The translations under genes were made by a program, and so were the position numbers. The notes beneath the pieces were generated by a model that had not been told where the DNA came from, ran no database searches, and saw nothing but the letters and a program-made list of their open reading frames with translations. Positions 1-10,140 of a stretch of 64,000 bases of DNA are shown one piece after another; the stretch's first letter is position 1; every line of letters starts with the position of its first letter. The stretch is from Anaerolineaceae bacterium (GTDB lineage Bacteria; Chloroflexota; Anaerolineae; Anaerolineales; Anaerolineaceae): NCBI GenBank assembly GCA_016841365.1, contig JAENZI010000003.1, positions 143,423 through 207,422 of the forward strand, read 5' to 3'.

Positions 1-156
1 AAAATGATCTGCAGTACCTTTTGGTTTGGCACACAACACCACGACCTCGTGTCCAAGTTCGCCTAAATATCGGCTGATGTGATACAAATGTTTTGAAGCA
101 CCGCCCGTGACACGATCATGATATAAGGGGTTAATCGAAAACATCACAATTTTCAT
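1..156 (-). CDS. Glycosyltransferase family 4-like protein, N-terminal fragment (runs off the window)
   Basis: Minus-strand frame from ATG at 156: MKIVMFSINPLYHDRVTGGASKHLYHISRYLGELGHEVVVLCAKPKGTADHF; GT-B N-terminal pattern (GGASKHLYHISRYLGELGHEV). Not in the ORF track because it is truncated. Confidence 0.75.
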   Translation of the reverse strand, partial: MKIVMFSINPLYHDRVTGGASKHLYHISRYLGELGHEVVVLCAKPKGTADHF

Positions 157-211
157 ACAACCTCAATTCGGATTTCTCGGTACAATCATAGCAACAGAAA
201 AGCGAGCAACT

Positions 212-568
212 ATGGACACCATTTTTATCAACAATCTGCAGGTTCAGGGGATATTAGGGATCCATCGCCATGAACAGCAGAACCCGCAACTCATCCAGAT
301 CAGCGTGCGTGTCAGCACAGATATCCGCAATGCTGCTGTTAACGATGATATCCTTCAATCGGTTAATTATTCAACCCTGGCGAAGGATATCATTGAATTC
401 ATTGATCACAACCATTTTCTTACTATCGAAGCCCTGATCGAATCACTGGCTGACAGAATCTTGCAAAGCCCACAAATTAGTGATGTGTGGCTGCGGGTCG
501 AAAAGCCAAATGCTGTGCCTGCCGCAAAATCGGTAGGGGTAGAAATAACCCGCTCCAAAAAAGCTTAG
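212..568 (+). CDS. folB: Dihydroneopterin aldolase
   Basis: [23 protein letters not shown]...[10 protein letters not shown]...[13 protein letters not shown]...[10 protein letters not shown]; typical FolB, adjacent to folE. Confidence 0.9.
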   Translation: MDTIFINNLQVQGILGIHRHEQQNPQLIQISVRVSTDIRNAAVNDDILQSVNYSTLAKDIIEFIDHNHFLTIEALIESLADRILQSPQISDVWLRVEKPNAVPAAKSVGVEITRSKKA

Positions 569-1203
569 ATATGCAGGCTGGATGCACCACGGGAGATGTT
601 GTTTAGAAATTCCATCCTGGTGGTGATTTCATCCCTGAAAACACCCAGCATTGCTGATGTCGTCATTCGGGCATCTTGTTTCTTCACACCGCGCAGCATC
701 ATGCACATGTGTAATCCTTCAACAACAACCGCCACGCCCTGCGGATTAAGCACAAATTGAATGTACTCTGCAATTTGCGTCGTCATCCGCTCCTGAACTT
801 GCAGCCGCTTTGAAAACAAATCCACAATACGTGGGATCTTCGACAAGCCGATGACCTTATCCGTTGGCACATATGCAATATGCGCCTTGCCAATAAACGG
901 CAGCATGTGGTGTTCACACATGCTCGAAAATTCAATATCCCGCACGATCACCATCTCATCGTAAGCCACATCAAAAACAGCCTCGTTGATCAATGCCTTG
1001 GGATCCATGCGGTAACCGCTAAGCAGTTCTTCGTAGCTTTTCGCTACCCGGTGAGGTGTCCTTACTAATCCTTCACGGTCCGGGTCTTCGCCAATGGCGA
1101 CAAGGATATCCGCAACTGATTTTTCAATCGAGTCAATATCCATCTCTTCTTCACAAAACAAATCCGCTGCCTCAGCAAGGGGATCTCTACAATCATCTAC
1201 CAT
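565..1203 (-). CDS. folE: GTP cyclohydrolase I
   Basis: [70 protein letters not shown] signatures. Confidence 0.95.
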   Translation of the reverse strand: MVDDCRDPLAEAADLFCEEEMDIDSIEKSVADILVAIGEDPDREGLVRTPHRVAKSYEELLSGYRMDPKALINEAVFDVAYDEMVIVRDIEFSSMCEHHMLPFIGKAHIAYVPTDKVIGLSKIPRIVDLFSKRLQVQERMTTQIAEYIQFVLNPQGVAVVVEGLHMCMMLRGVKKQDARMTTSAMLGVFRDEITTRMEFLNNISRGASSLHI

Positions 1204-1271
1204 GTTGAACCTCCATTTTTATAGTTTATTTAATTTTAGCACAATCAAAAATCGGTTTCTTAATCATAAAG

Positions 1272-1304
1272 CGGCTTGTATAAGGTCTTTATACAAGCCG
1301 CCGT
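1272..1304 (-). terminator. Probable terminator hairpin downstream of hpf
   Basis: GCGGCTTGTATAA ... TTATACAAGCCGC inverted repeat between the hpf stop and the folE start; only a short T-tract. Confidence 0.5.
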
Positions 1305-1320
1305 CATTTCTCTTCAGTAA

Positions 1321-1899
1321 TTATCCAATTTCAGGGATGATGATCCCATAAGTGTCATCACGACGCTTATAAAGCACATTAAACTCACTGGTATTGGCAT
1401 TATAAAAAACGAAGAAATTCTCATGCCCCAGAAGCTTCATTTGTTCGACGGCTTCCAGTTCGTTCATCGGCACAAGTGGGAACCGCTTTCTGCGGACGAT
1501 TTGGGGTTCTTCTTCGATCTCTGTTTCAACTGGGTAAGCCACGTCGATGGCTTCAGCAATCGTCTGACCGTCCCCGCGGCCGCGATCCCGTTTGCCTTTG
1601 TAGCGCCTGATCTGGCGGCGCATCTTATCAAGTGCAGCATCAACTGCGGAAAAGATACTGTCGGAGCGTTCTTCAGACCGTAAGATAAAGCCTTTCCCGC
1701 GCAAGGTTAATTGAGCGACGTGACGGTCATTTGCATTTCTGGCGGTCTTAACATGAGAAAGATCTACCCGGCATTCATCGACTTCATCCAGAAATTTTTC
1801 AAGCTTTTCTACTTTCTTCACAACATAATCATTCAGACGATCCGTTAATTCTAAGTTCTTCGTGAAGATATCGATTTTGACAGTCATATTAGCCTCCAT
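1321..1899 (-). CDS. hpf: Ribosome hibernation promoting factor / ribosome-associated inhibitor A (long form)
   Basis: VKIDIFTKNLELTDRLNDYVVKKVEKLEKFLDEVDECRVDL ... C-terminal IVRRKRFPLVPMNELEAVEQMKLLGHENFFVFYNANTSEFNVLYKRRDDTYGII dimerisation domain. Confidence 0.92.
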   Translation of the reverse strand: MEANMTVKIDIFTKNLELTDRLNDYVVKKVEKLEKFLDEVDECRVDLSHVKTARNANDRHVAQLTLRGKGFILRSEERSDSIFSAVDAALDKMRRQIRRYKGKRDRGRGDGQTIAEAIDVAYPVETEIEEEPQIVRRKRFPLVPMNELEAVEQMKLLGHENFFVFYNANTSEFNVLYKRRDDTYGIIIPEIG

Positions 1900-1917
1900 T
1901 AATTGTGGGTAATTTAA

Positions 1918-2667
1918 TTATACTTGAACAGACTCCAACTTGGACAGTTGTTTATCATTCAACAAGGCAGCACCAACCGTTGCGCAGAAAATAAAATTTC
2001 CGCCAGCCTTTTTAAGCGCTCTTGCACACGCTTCCAATGTCGATCCGGTCGTTGTAACATCATCTACCAGCAGAACACGCTTTCCTGAGACAATTTCAGA
2101 CACACCCTGAAACGCACCAGCAACATTTGCCCTTCGTTCTTCTGCGGATAAACCGACCTGCGACTGTGTATTGCGCATCCGCTTCAACCCGTAGGGCGAG
2201 AAAGGGACACCTAATAAAATTGAAACAGGCCGGGCAATCAATGCGGATTGATTGTAACCCCGCTCTTTTACCCTTTCTGTGCTGAGCGGTACAGGAATCA
2301 CAAGATCAAGCAACCAGCCTTCATCTTTGACCATGTTTGCCAACCACCTGGAAAATAGGTGACTGATCCCATGATTGTTCGCGTATTTCATCGCATGGAT
2401 GCCTTCACGGATCACGCCATCATAAACAGCCAGTGACCTCAGGCCTGTATCCGGCAGGTCATTCATGTAGTTATTTTTCACCATCTTCTGGTGATTGCCG
2501 AAGGAATTAGGGTGTTTATTATCAATTAGGAATTGAATTTTTGATTGGCACTGCGGGCATAAATGAAAACCGGGTTCATCGCATGCCGCACACACGGGCG
2601 GATAAACCCAATCGATTGCTTCACAAAATCCTTTATAGAGCAGGGCTGGAATTTGGCCTCTCACCAC
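1918..2667 (-). CDS. ComF family protein (phosphoribosyltransferase-like)
   Basis: CAACDEPGFHLCPQC zinc motif; RGYNQSALIARP; VLLVDDVTTTGSTLEACARALKKAGG PRTase motif. Confidence 0.9.
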   Translation of the reverse strand: MVRGQIPALLYKGFCEAIDWVYPPVCAACDEPGFHLCPQCQSKIQFLIDNKHPNSFGNHQKMVKNNYMNDLPDTGLRSLAVYDGVIREGIHAMKYANNHGISHLFSRWLANMVKDEGWLLDLVIPVPLSTERVKERGYNQSALIARPVSILLGVPFSPYGLKRMRNTQSQVGLSAEERRANVAGAFQGVSEIVSGKRVLLVDDVTTTGSTLEACARALKKAGGNFIFCATVGAALLNDKQLSKLESVQV

Positions 2668-2688
2668 AGATTGCCACCTAATGATTGT

Positions 2689-2838
2689 CTATTGGATCGA
2701 TAGTAAGAACTCCTGCCAGAGGTTTGAAAACGCAGGTCGGAGCAAAAAGAAGATTGTCACCAATACCATGATGGCCAAAATAATGATCAACATCATTTCT
2801 ACCCACCCAATCCCCCCATCATCTGGTAACTTTGCCAT
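2689..2838 (-). CDS. Small Flp/type IVb pilin-like membrane peptide (49 aa)
   Basis: ATG at 2838 preceded by AGGAGG; MAKLPDDGGIGWVEMMLIIILAIMVLVTIFFLLRPAFSNLWQEFLLSIQ; G|xxxxE class III signal followed by a hydrophobic helix. Below the ORF-track cut-off. Confidence 0.6.
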   Translation of the reverse strand: MAKLPDDGGIGWVEMMLIIILAIMVLVTIFFLLRPAFSNLWQEFLLSIQ

Positions 2839-3038
2839 GGATCCTCCTGTCTTTCATCTTTTTACCATTATATACTATCTCAAAAATACTTTATAATGAT
2901 TATTGTACTAATCTCAGAAAAGTTTTTAAAATCCTTAGATAATCTATTGCTTGCCATTTATAGAATTTGTATAATAATATTGAAGTTAGGTCAGAACAGA
3001 ACTTACTATCAAAACAAACTAATGAGTATGGAGGAACA

Positions 3039-3572
3039 ATGAGCGATATATTAGAACAGGTAACCGGCGATCGTGATTTTCTCAAGAAGCTTTTTGCGAA
3101 GATCCCAGGCTTTAAAGGCTATATTGAACGCGGCGATCGACGTATGTCAGACAAGTTGCTGCGAGATCATATTGCAGCGGAATTTGATACCCTTTATCAG
3201 CGTGTTTCAAGTCTCCAACGCGACTTGATCAGCCAGGGTGGTCTCGAATATATCGACGACCTTGAAGCCGCAGCCATCAAACTGCGCCAATTCATTGATC
3301 GGGTTCGCACCGCATCCTATGGTTACGCCGGCATCTTTGATGCCATCAAGATCAAAGAAGAAGAGCTGGATAAAGTTTATGAGTATGACAACGCATTGTT
3401 AGCCCTTTCAGATGAGGTTCGGTCGGCAATTGACAATGTGGAACGATCAATCGGTACGGAAGGTTTAGATGCTGCGATCCGTCATTTGGTGAGTGTCAGC
3501 CAGCAATGTGTGGATGCGTTCAATAAACGCTCCGAAGTGATGAAAGGCATCATCCCAGACGAACAAGCATAA
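3039..3572 (+). CDS. Conserved hypothetical protein (177 aa, mostly helical), upstream of the SPFH gene
   Basis: ATG at 3039 preceded by GGAGG gives MSDILEQVTGDRDFLKKLFAKIPGFKGYIERGDRR...; no family recognised. Confidence 0.7.
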   Translation: MSDILEQVTGDRDFLKKLFAKIPGFKGYIERGDRRMSDKLLRDHIAAEFDTLYQRVSSLQRDLISQGGLEYIDDLEAAAIKLRQFIDRVRTASYGYAGIFDAIKIKEEELDKVYEYDNALLALSDEVRSAIDNVERSIGTEGLDAAIRHLVSVSQQCVDAFNKRSEVMKGIIPDEQA

Positions 3573-3634
3573 TCAAAGGCTAATAAACGAAAAATTATAT
3601 TCGTTGATTAATTTAGGAATTGGAGTAAACAAAA

Positions 3635-4678
3635 ATGGCTAGAATTTTTGATGTTGTTGAATATCCACGAGAGATGAAGGACGAAATTGTCCATCGTTTC
3701 CCTGAAACCGGTGTTGCCGATCTGCGGATTGGTTCTCAAGTGATCGTACGTGAAGGCCAGAACGTGGTCTTCATGCGAGACGGTCGTGCATTGGATGTGT
3801 TTGGCCCCGGCCGCCACACCATTACCACCGCCAACATCCCACTGCTTGTGAACCTGATCAGCCAGGCATTTAATGACCGGACGCCCTTCACAGCAGAAGT
3901 CTATTACGTCTCCATGCGTGAATTTGCTGACCAGAAATGGGGCACTCCCCAACCTATCATCGTCCGCAACCCGGGCGTTGGTCTGGGTGTTGCTCTTCTG
4001 CAAGGTTTTGGTACCTACAGCTACCAGGTCAGTGACCCGCAGCAATTTGTCAACCAAATTGTTGGTGCACAGGGTTACTATCGCACAGGCGATATCGAAA
4101 ACCGCTTGCGAACGATGCTGCTTGCAAAACTGCAAGACTTGCTGGGCGAAACCACAGCTAAAAGCAATGTGATGGAGCTGATCGGCCAGACGAATGAGCT
4201 CTCTGCCGCAGTCCGTGCCACAGTACAGGATGACTTTTTGGCCGTCGGCCTGACGCTCAAATCATTCTACATTGGCAATCTAAAACCATCTTCAAAATCC
4301 GCCGAGGAACTGCGTGCAATGGGTATGCTCGATATGCAAACCTACACCCAACTGCAGGCTGCGGACGCCATGCGTGAAGCTGCTCAGAACCCCAGCGGTG
4401 GTGCAGGCCTGACAGCAGGGATTGGCGCTGGCATGGGCATCGGCAACGCCCTCAGTGGTGCCCTGGGTAATGTCGGTCAGCAGCAAGCCGCCCCTGCCAG
4501 TGGCGCAGCTGCTGGTGCCATACCCGATGTAATGACCCCTGACGAAGCCGCACAATTCCTTAAGGTTTCTGCAGAAGATGTCGTGGCAGCGATTGAAGCT
4601 GGCGACCTCAAAGCACGGAAATTGGGGAACGCCTACCGGATCAGCAAAGATTCCCTGCAAGACTTCTTGAACGGCTAA
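3635..4678 (+). CDS. SPFH/Band 7 domain protein with C-terminal excisionase-type helix-turn-helix
   Basis: N-terminal SPFH (EGQNVVFMRDGRALDVFGPGRHTITTANIPLL); Gly/Ala-rich linker; C-terminal DVMTPDEAAQFLKVSAEDVVAAIEAGDLKARKLGNAYRISKDSLQDFL (MerR/excisionase HTH pattern). Confidence 0.85.
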   Translation: MARIFDVVEYPREMKDEIVHRFPETGVADLRIGSQVIVREGQNVVFMRDGRALDVFGPGRHTITTANIPLLVNLISQAFNDRTPFTAEVYYVSMREFADQKWGTPQPIIVRNPGVGLGVALLQGFGTYSYQVSDPQQFVNQIVGAQGYYRTGDIENRLRTMLLAKLQDLLGETTAKSNVMELIGQTNELSAAVRATVQDDFLAVGLTLKSFYIGNLKPSSKSAEELRAMGMLDMQTYTQLQAADAMREAAQNPSGGAGLTAGIGAGMGIGNALSGALGNVGQQQAAPASGAAAGAIPDVMTPDEAAQFLKVSAEDVVAAIEAGDLKARKLGNAYRISKDSLQDFLNG

Positions 4679-4702
4679 GTTTAATGTATTCAAAATGAGA
4701 TC

Positions 4703-4732
4703 AAAGGATGCTGAAAATTCAGCATCCTTTTT
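4703..4732 (+). terminator. Rho-independent terminator
   Basis: AAAGGATGCTGAA AA TTCAGCATCCTTTTT just after the SPFH gene. Confidence 0.85.
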
Positions 4733-4830
4733 ATCTTAAAATATCAAGTATTGCCCTACCACTAAAAATCCGTCATCGTTCAGCGTGGTATAATCACTTA
4801 ACAATCCGTTAATCAAAAAAATACTTATCA

Positions 4831-5976
4831 ATGAGACTTCACGAGTACCAATCCAAAGAAATTTTCCATCAACAACACATCCCTATCCCCCGGGGGCGAT
4901 TAGCCTCAACACCAGAAGAAGCAAAACTGATTGCTGAAGAATTCAACGGCCCTGTTGTGCTGAAAGCACAGGTTTTAGTCGGAGGCCGCGGCAAAGCTGG
5001 CGGGATTCGCCTCGTCAAATCACCTTCTGAAGCGCACGAGGTCGCGTCAAAAATCCTTGGTTCCCGCATCAAGGATATCCCTGTCCGCAGGTTGTTGATA
5101 GAAGAAGCCGTTAATATCCAGCAAGAGATCTACTTCGGCATGACAGTAGACCGCAAAACCGGTGAGACGATCGTGATTGCCAGCGCAGAAGGCGGTGTGG
5201 ATATCGAAGAGATCGCCAGGAAAACGCCTGAAAAAATTGCCAAAGTTGGCATCAATCCCTTGTTGGGACTTAAAGGCTTTCAGGCTCGCATATTAGCCGC
5301 AGAAATCGACCTGCCGCGCAACTTGTGGCGATCCTTTATTGAAATTGCACAAAATCTTTACCGTGCTTACACGCAACTCGATGCAACCCTGGCAGAGATC
5401 AACCCGCTTGTCATCACCAGCAGCAATCGCCTGGTTGCACTGGATGGCAAGATCCTGCTGGATGAAAACGCCCTTTTCAGACACCCTGAATACCTCGACA
5501 AACGCGACCTCTCTGCAGAAACGCCTGAGGAAATCGAAGCACGAAAATTCTGCCTGTCTTACATAAAACTGTCGGGCAACATTGGTTGTTTAGTCAATGG
5601 TGCCGGTCTGGCAATGGCCACGATGGACATCATCCAGCACAAAGGCGGCCAGGCTGCCAACTTCCTCGATATTGGGGGTGGTGCTGGTGCTGAAAAAGTT
5701 GCGGCTGCCTTAAGGATCATCCTTTCAGATCCGCAAGTCGAAACAGTGCTGATCAATATTTTCGGCGGGATCACCCGCTGCGATGAGGTCGCCCGAGGCA
5801 TCATCAAGTCAATGGAGGATGTTGATACCAAAATCCCGTTTGTCGTCCGGCTCGTCGGTACCAATGAGGAAGAAGGCAAACAAATCCTTGCCAGCGCAAA
5901 CCTTGAAACCGCAGACACTCTGCAGGAGGCGGCTGAGAAAGCTGTTGCCCTTTCCATGGAGGTTTTGGTCTCATGA
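4831..5976 (+). CDS. sucC: Succinate-CoA ligase (ADP-forming) subunit beta
   Basis: [12 protein letters not shown]...[21 protein letters not shown]...LAEINPLV...[17 protein letters not shown]...[16 protein letters not shown]. Confidence 0.95.
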   Translation: MRLHEYQSKEIFHQQHIPIPRGRLASTPEEAKLIAEEFNGPVVLKAQVLVGGRGKAGGIRLVKSPSEAHEVASKILGSRIKDIPVRRLLIEEAVNIQQEIYFGMTVDRKTGETIVIASAEGGVDIEEIARKTPEKIAKVGINPLLGLKGFQARILAAEIDLPRNLWRSFIEIAQNLYRAYTQLDATLAEINPLVITSSNRLVALDGKILLDENALFRHPEYLDKRDLSAETPEEIEARKFCLSYIKLSGNIGCLVNGAGLAMATMDIIQHKGGQAANFLDIGGGAGAEKVAAALRIILSDPQVETVLINIFGGITRCDEVARGIIKSMEDVDTKIPFVVRLVGTNEEEGKQILASANLETADTLQEAAEKAVALSMEVLVS

Positions 5977-6854
5977 GCATATTGATCAATGAAAACACAC
6001 GCCTGATCGTTCAGGGCATCACCGGACACGAGGGCAGCTTTCACGCACACCAGATGCTCACCTATGGCACGAACATCGTCGCCGGTGTCACACCGGGCAA
6101 AGGCGGTGAATGGGTCCTCGATGGCAAGGTGCCCGTCTTCGATTCAGTCAAAACAGCAGTGGATGTCAGCGGCGCAAACACATCTGTGATCTTTGTTCCT
6201 GCCCGGTTTGCAGCAGATGCCATCTACGAAGCGATCGATGCAAATGTTGAACTGATCGTGTGTATCACAGAGGGCATCCCGGTAAAAGAAATGACACAGA
6301 TCACGCAAATCCTCAAAGGCAGCAGGTCACGCTTGATTGGACCTAACTCACCTGGCATCATCTCACCACCCTATACCAAAGTTGGCATCATCCCCAGCAC
6401 CATCACCCAACCCGGGTCTGTTGGCGTGGTTTCACGTTCTGGCACGTTGACCTACGAAGTCGTGTATGCCCTCAAACAGGCAGGGATCGGAACGAGCACC
6501 TGTGTGGGGATTGGCGGTGATGCGATTGTCGGCAGCCGTTTTGTAGATGTATTGTCACACTTCGAAGGCGATCCCCAAACGGATATGGTAGTGATGATCG
6601 GAGAAATCGGCGGGCAGGATGAGGAAATCGCAGCGAATTTCATCGGCACAAACTTGAGCAAACCTGTGATCGGTTTTATTGCCGGTCAGGCAGCTCCGCC
6701 GGACAAACGCATGGGGCATGCCGGTGCAATCATTGAAAGCGGTGTTGGCACCGCAGAAGCGAAGATCGCTGCACTGAAGGATGCCGGCGTGAAAGTGGCA
6801 AGTTATCCAGAAGAAATCCCGGGGTTAATTGAAAATTTGCGCGCTATTCATTGA
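5973..6854 (+). CDS. sucD: Succinate-CoA ligase subunit alpha
   Basis: [57 protein letters not shown]; overlaps the sucC stop by 4 nt. Confidence 0.95.
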   Translation: MSILINENTRLIVQGITGHEGSFHAHQMLTYGTNIVAGVTPGKGGEWVLDGKVPVFDSVKTAVDVSGANTSVIFVPARFAADAIYEAIDANVELIVCITEGIPVKEMTQITQILKGSRSRLIGPNSPGIISPPYTKVGIIPSTITQPGSVGVVSRSGTLTYEVVYALKQAGIGTSTCVGIGGDAIVGSRFVDVLSHFEGDPQTDMVVMIGEIGGQDEEIAANFIGTNLSKPVIGFIAGQAAPPDKRMGHAGAIIESGVGTAEAKIAALKDAGVKVASYPEEIPGLIENLRAIH

Positions 6855-6904
6855 GCGCGAATCAAAACATCTGCTTTCTCAGGTCAATAGCAAGGATGGT
6901 AAGA

Positions 6905-7891
6905 ATGGATAAAACAACATGGGGAATAGTGAGTACTGCCAATATCGGGCGCAGGGCGATGATTCCGGCGCTCAAGGAATCAGAGGGAGCAGAAGTTTTA
7001 GCAGTCGCCAGCCGTGAATTGAACAAAGCCAGATCATTTGCAGATGAATTGAATATCCCAAAAGCCTACGGCGATTATCAATCCCTTTTAGATGATCCAG
7101 AAATCCAGGCTGTCTACATCCCCCTCCCTAATCATCTGCACAAAGAATGGACGATCCGCGCAGCAGAAGCAGGAAAGCACGTCCTGTGTGAAAAACCCCT
7201 GGCGCTTAACCCTGCCGAATGCCGTGAAATGATTGATGCCGCACAGGCAAACGGTGTGCAACTGATGGAATCCTTTATGTACCGTTATCATCCCCGCATC
7301 CGCGCTGCCAGGGAAATGGTGCACTCAGGCTCACTCGGTCAGGTTCACACGATCGAGTCTGCCTTTACCTTCCGGTTAGACTATCTTGATGACATCCGCT
7401 ACAAACCCGAGATGGGCGGCGGGGCATTAATGGATGTGGGTTGCTATTGCGTCAACCTCAGCCGCCTGATGGCTGGGCGGGAGCCAGAAGTCGTCCAGGC
7501 ACGCGCCGTTTGGGCATCGACTGGCGTCGATTCAGCCCTGACCGCAATCCTCGATTTTGGACAGGGATTGTTGGCGCACTTCGATTGCGGTTTCAACCAG
7601 TCGAAACGGCAGCGTAGCATCATTGCCGGTTTACAGAGTTTTATCGTTCTCAGGGATGTCTTCCTGCCGGGAACAGAAAAATCTAACATCCTTGAAGTTA
7701 AAAACGGCGAAACCCATAAGGAAAAATTTAAAGGGATTGATGAATACCAATTGATCGCCGAAGATTTTATGCGCAGCATCCACGGGGAGGCACCCCTCTA
7801 CCCGATTGAAGATTCCATTCACAATATGCGCACTATTCAGGCATTGCTAAGGTCCGCCAGGAATAACGGTCAGCCAGTGGAACTTCTGTGA
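6905..7891 (+). CDS. Gfo/Idh/MocA family oxidoreductase
   Basis: WGIVSTANIGRRAMIPAL, AVYIPLPNHLHKEWTIRAAEAGKHVLCEKPLALN, MESFMYRYHPR; likely start at M19 of the 6851 ORF. Confidence 0.9.
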   Translation: MDKTTWGIVSTANIGRRAMIPALKESEGAEVLAVASRELNKARSFADELNIPKAYGDYQSLLDDPEIQAVYIPLPNHLHKEWTIRAAEAGKHVLCEKPLALNPAECREMIDAAQANGVQLMESFMYRYHPRIRAAREMVHSGSLGQVHTIESAFTFRLDYLDDIRYKPEMGGGALMDVGCYCVNLSRLMAGREPEVVQARAVWASTGVDSALTAILDFGQGLLAHFDCGFNQSKRQRSIIAGLQSFIVLRDVFLPGTEKSNILEVKNGETHKEKFKGIDEYQLIAEDFMRSIHGEAPLYPIEDSIHNMRTIQALLRSARNNGQPVELL

Positions 7892-8269
7892 TCTCGAAAA
7901 TTAAAAGCAAAAACGCTGTTCAATAAATTGAACCATATTAGCTAAATTATTCAATTATGAAATTGCTCCAAACGACAGCCACCACCATGAGAACGCCAGG
8001 TATAAGACAGACGTTTGATACATTGCTGTATCAACTTGGTTGATGGTGGGTTTTAAACAACTTTACACTTTAATAGTTCAGCGATTATCATCAAAACTTT
8101 AAACTTTACCGGCTAAACTTTTCGATTTTGTTTGATTGTGGGTTGAGAGCCACAAACAAACCTTGCGGTTCAAACTGCCCAAGATGGGGATTTTGAATTT
8201 GTGGTTTTTCCGGACCACCCCGATCTTATACTTTCTCTCAATTCGCCGTAGAAGCAATATTACTTCTGA

Positions 8270-8806
8270 TTATATATCAATTGTTATAGTAGCATTCTTC
8301 AAACTCAACTGACCATCAAGAGTTCCAAGAACAAATTCTAAATCTTCAATCTCCTTTGACAATTCAAGTTCATTAACATTAACAACATAATCCCGTGAAA
8401 AACCTGAATCCTTATCCGTAACGCCAACACCTTCATTCATAGCTTTATGACGCATTCTTTTCAAGTCTTCTGTTATTATACTGAGGAAATATTGTTCTTT
8501 TGGTGCTATTTCTCTTCTCCAAGTGAGCCAGTCACTAATCGTTTTTGTTTCATTACCAATTAATATAGTATTTTCAGAATTCGCTTTTTGGATAACAGAA
8601 CGGATTTTTATTAAGCGGTCTTGAAGATCGAAGATTGCCTGCCTTTCTCGAGCAATCAATTCACTGGATCCGCCGTCCTTCTCATGAGGATCTCTTATAG
8701 ACGACTTCCTATATAAATAGTTTTTTACAAATTCCCGTTTTTTCTCTATTCGTTTTTCAATGGTTGGGATTTCAGCAAGGGCTTCCGTAATTGTTATCTC
8801 AGTCAT
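8270..8806 (-). CDS. Hypothetical coiled-coil protein (weak resemblance to DIP1984-type proteins)
   Basis: MTEITITEALAEIPTIEKRIEKKREFVKNYLYRKSS...; helical, charged; last gene of the AT-rich island. Confidence 0.5.
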   Translation of the reverse strand: MTEITITEALAEIPTIEKRIEKKREFVKNYLYRKSSIRDPHEKDGGSSELIARERQAIFDLQDRLIKIRSVIQKANSENTILIGNETKTISDWLTWRREIAPKEQYFLSIITEDLKRMRHKAMNEGVGVTDKDSGFSRDYVVNVNELELSKEIEDLEFVLGTLDGQLSLKNATITIDI

Positions 8807-9020
8807 CTGTTTACACTCCTGGTTTTTATTGATTTAATAATTATACACATTTATGGAACCGATTGCATATACCTGAGTTTGTGGTTTTTCGGGTAAAACA
8901 AGCATATGCAAAAAATTCTTTGATTCTAATTTTAATTTTATCAAAATTAATCTGTTTTTTCAGGTTAATTAACCAAATTATGTAAACAATATAATAATAA
9001 AGTCAGCCGGCAGTCTTATA

Positions 9021-9686
9021 TTATTGTTCATGATGAGTATTTTGTTCAATAAACTGGTTTAGATGGACTCTCCACTTGGCCGGATCATACCAACCGCAAC
9101 CCTCACATGTACCTTCATATTCTTTAGTGCCAAAATAGAAAAAGTTTATTCCAAGAAGAGGTTGTCTTTTATTAGTGGCATTACACTTTTCGCAATGTCT
9201 GCTCTTCAAAAGATTGTGTTCACGAACCAATAACATGTATCGACTTTTTAACTCTTCATCAGTAGCATTATCATCTAAATCTGCTTCAGATTCACCCCAT
9301 CTAACTTCAGGGATTCGATGATCAACTTCAATTGCTCGACCTGTAGGAGCATATCCAAGGATCTCGTCTTTCCCATCAAACAACTTTATTATCCTATTTC
9401 GCAAATTTCTACTTATCGTTGCTCTTTTAATAGGTTCATGTTGAGGTGTTGTCGAAATCAACCTTCTGTGATGAGTGATCCTCCCACAATTCTTACAAAG
9501 CATACGCTTTGACCAATGTGACCCAACTTTTTCCATAGAGTAACCATCTTGTCGAATTCCTTGAAGAGCCTTGGCTGGCTGAGACCCTGGAAGCTCACAC
9601 TCAGAACAATGCCATTTTAAATCGCTCAGTATTTCAAAAATTCTATGTTTTTGGGTTCCTTCGTTATACGGGTTTGTGTTTTGCAT
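9021..9686 (-). CDS. HNH-type restriction endonuclease-like protein
   Basis: WHCSECELPG, CKNCGRITHHRRL, EVDHRIPEVRWGE, LLVREHNLLKSRHCEKC, CEGCGWYDP: HNH core (VDHRIP...N) with several Cys pairs. Confidence 0.7.
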   Translation of the reverse strand: MQNTNPYNEGTQKHRIFEILSDLKWHCSECELPGSQPAKALQGIRQDGYSMEKVGSHWSKRMLCKNCGRITHHRRLISTTPQHEPIKRATISRNLRNRIIKLFDGKDEILGYAPTGRAIEVDHRIPEVRWGESEADLDDNATDEELKSRYMLLVREHNLLKSRHCEKCNATNKRQPLLGINFFYFGTKEYEGTCEGCGWYDPAKWRVHLNQFIEQNTHHEQ

Positions 9687-9710
9687 AATATCTTGTTCCT
9701 TATTGAAAAT

Positions 9711-9939
9711 CTATTTGATAGCAAAAATGATGTCAGACAGAGTAACCTCTTGTGGCTTAAGATCTAATCTGATTAGATTTTGGGAATTAAATATAGCCAA
9801 AAATTCACGTATTTTCACCTTAAGCCAAGAAATGTTTGCTTTCAATTTGCGGTTTTGTCAATTTGAGTTATTTTGGTTTCTATTTCATAAATAATCTTGA
9901 CCTAATTTTTAATTCCTGAGAGATCTGTATTAAATCCAT
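9711..9939 (-). pseudogene. Possible frameshifted small gene remnant
   Basis: Strong RBS AAAGGAGGTTGTAATG at 9939; MDLIQISQELKIRSRLF reads into a stop, but the +1 frame encodes ...LKANISWLKVKIREFLAIFNSQNLIRLDLKPQEVTLSDIIFAIK ending at 9711; net length 229 nt, not a multiple of 3. Confidence 0.3.
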
Positions 9940-10140
9940 TACAACCTCCTTTTATTGGCATATGGAAATGGCAACAATATTCAATTGTTGAGACGCTATT
10001 TATGGGATTTTAGGTGTCCTGGGTCACAGCCTGGGACAAAAGAATTTACATTTCTGGAAATCATGTGAGCAATATTTTTCATGACCCCAAAAATTTTTTA
10101 CGATTGAACTGCTAAAATAATACTAATTTATACCTATCTA

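Noticed and set aside
2681-2896. 71-aa plus-strand ORF
   Set aside because: Low-complexity, no RBS; the opposite strand has a well-supported pilin-like mini-gene with AGGAGG.
9676-9894. 72-aa plus-strand ORF MFCIISCSLLK...
   Set aside because: Overlaps the HNH gene start and the candidate minus-strand remnant; no RBS or family.
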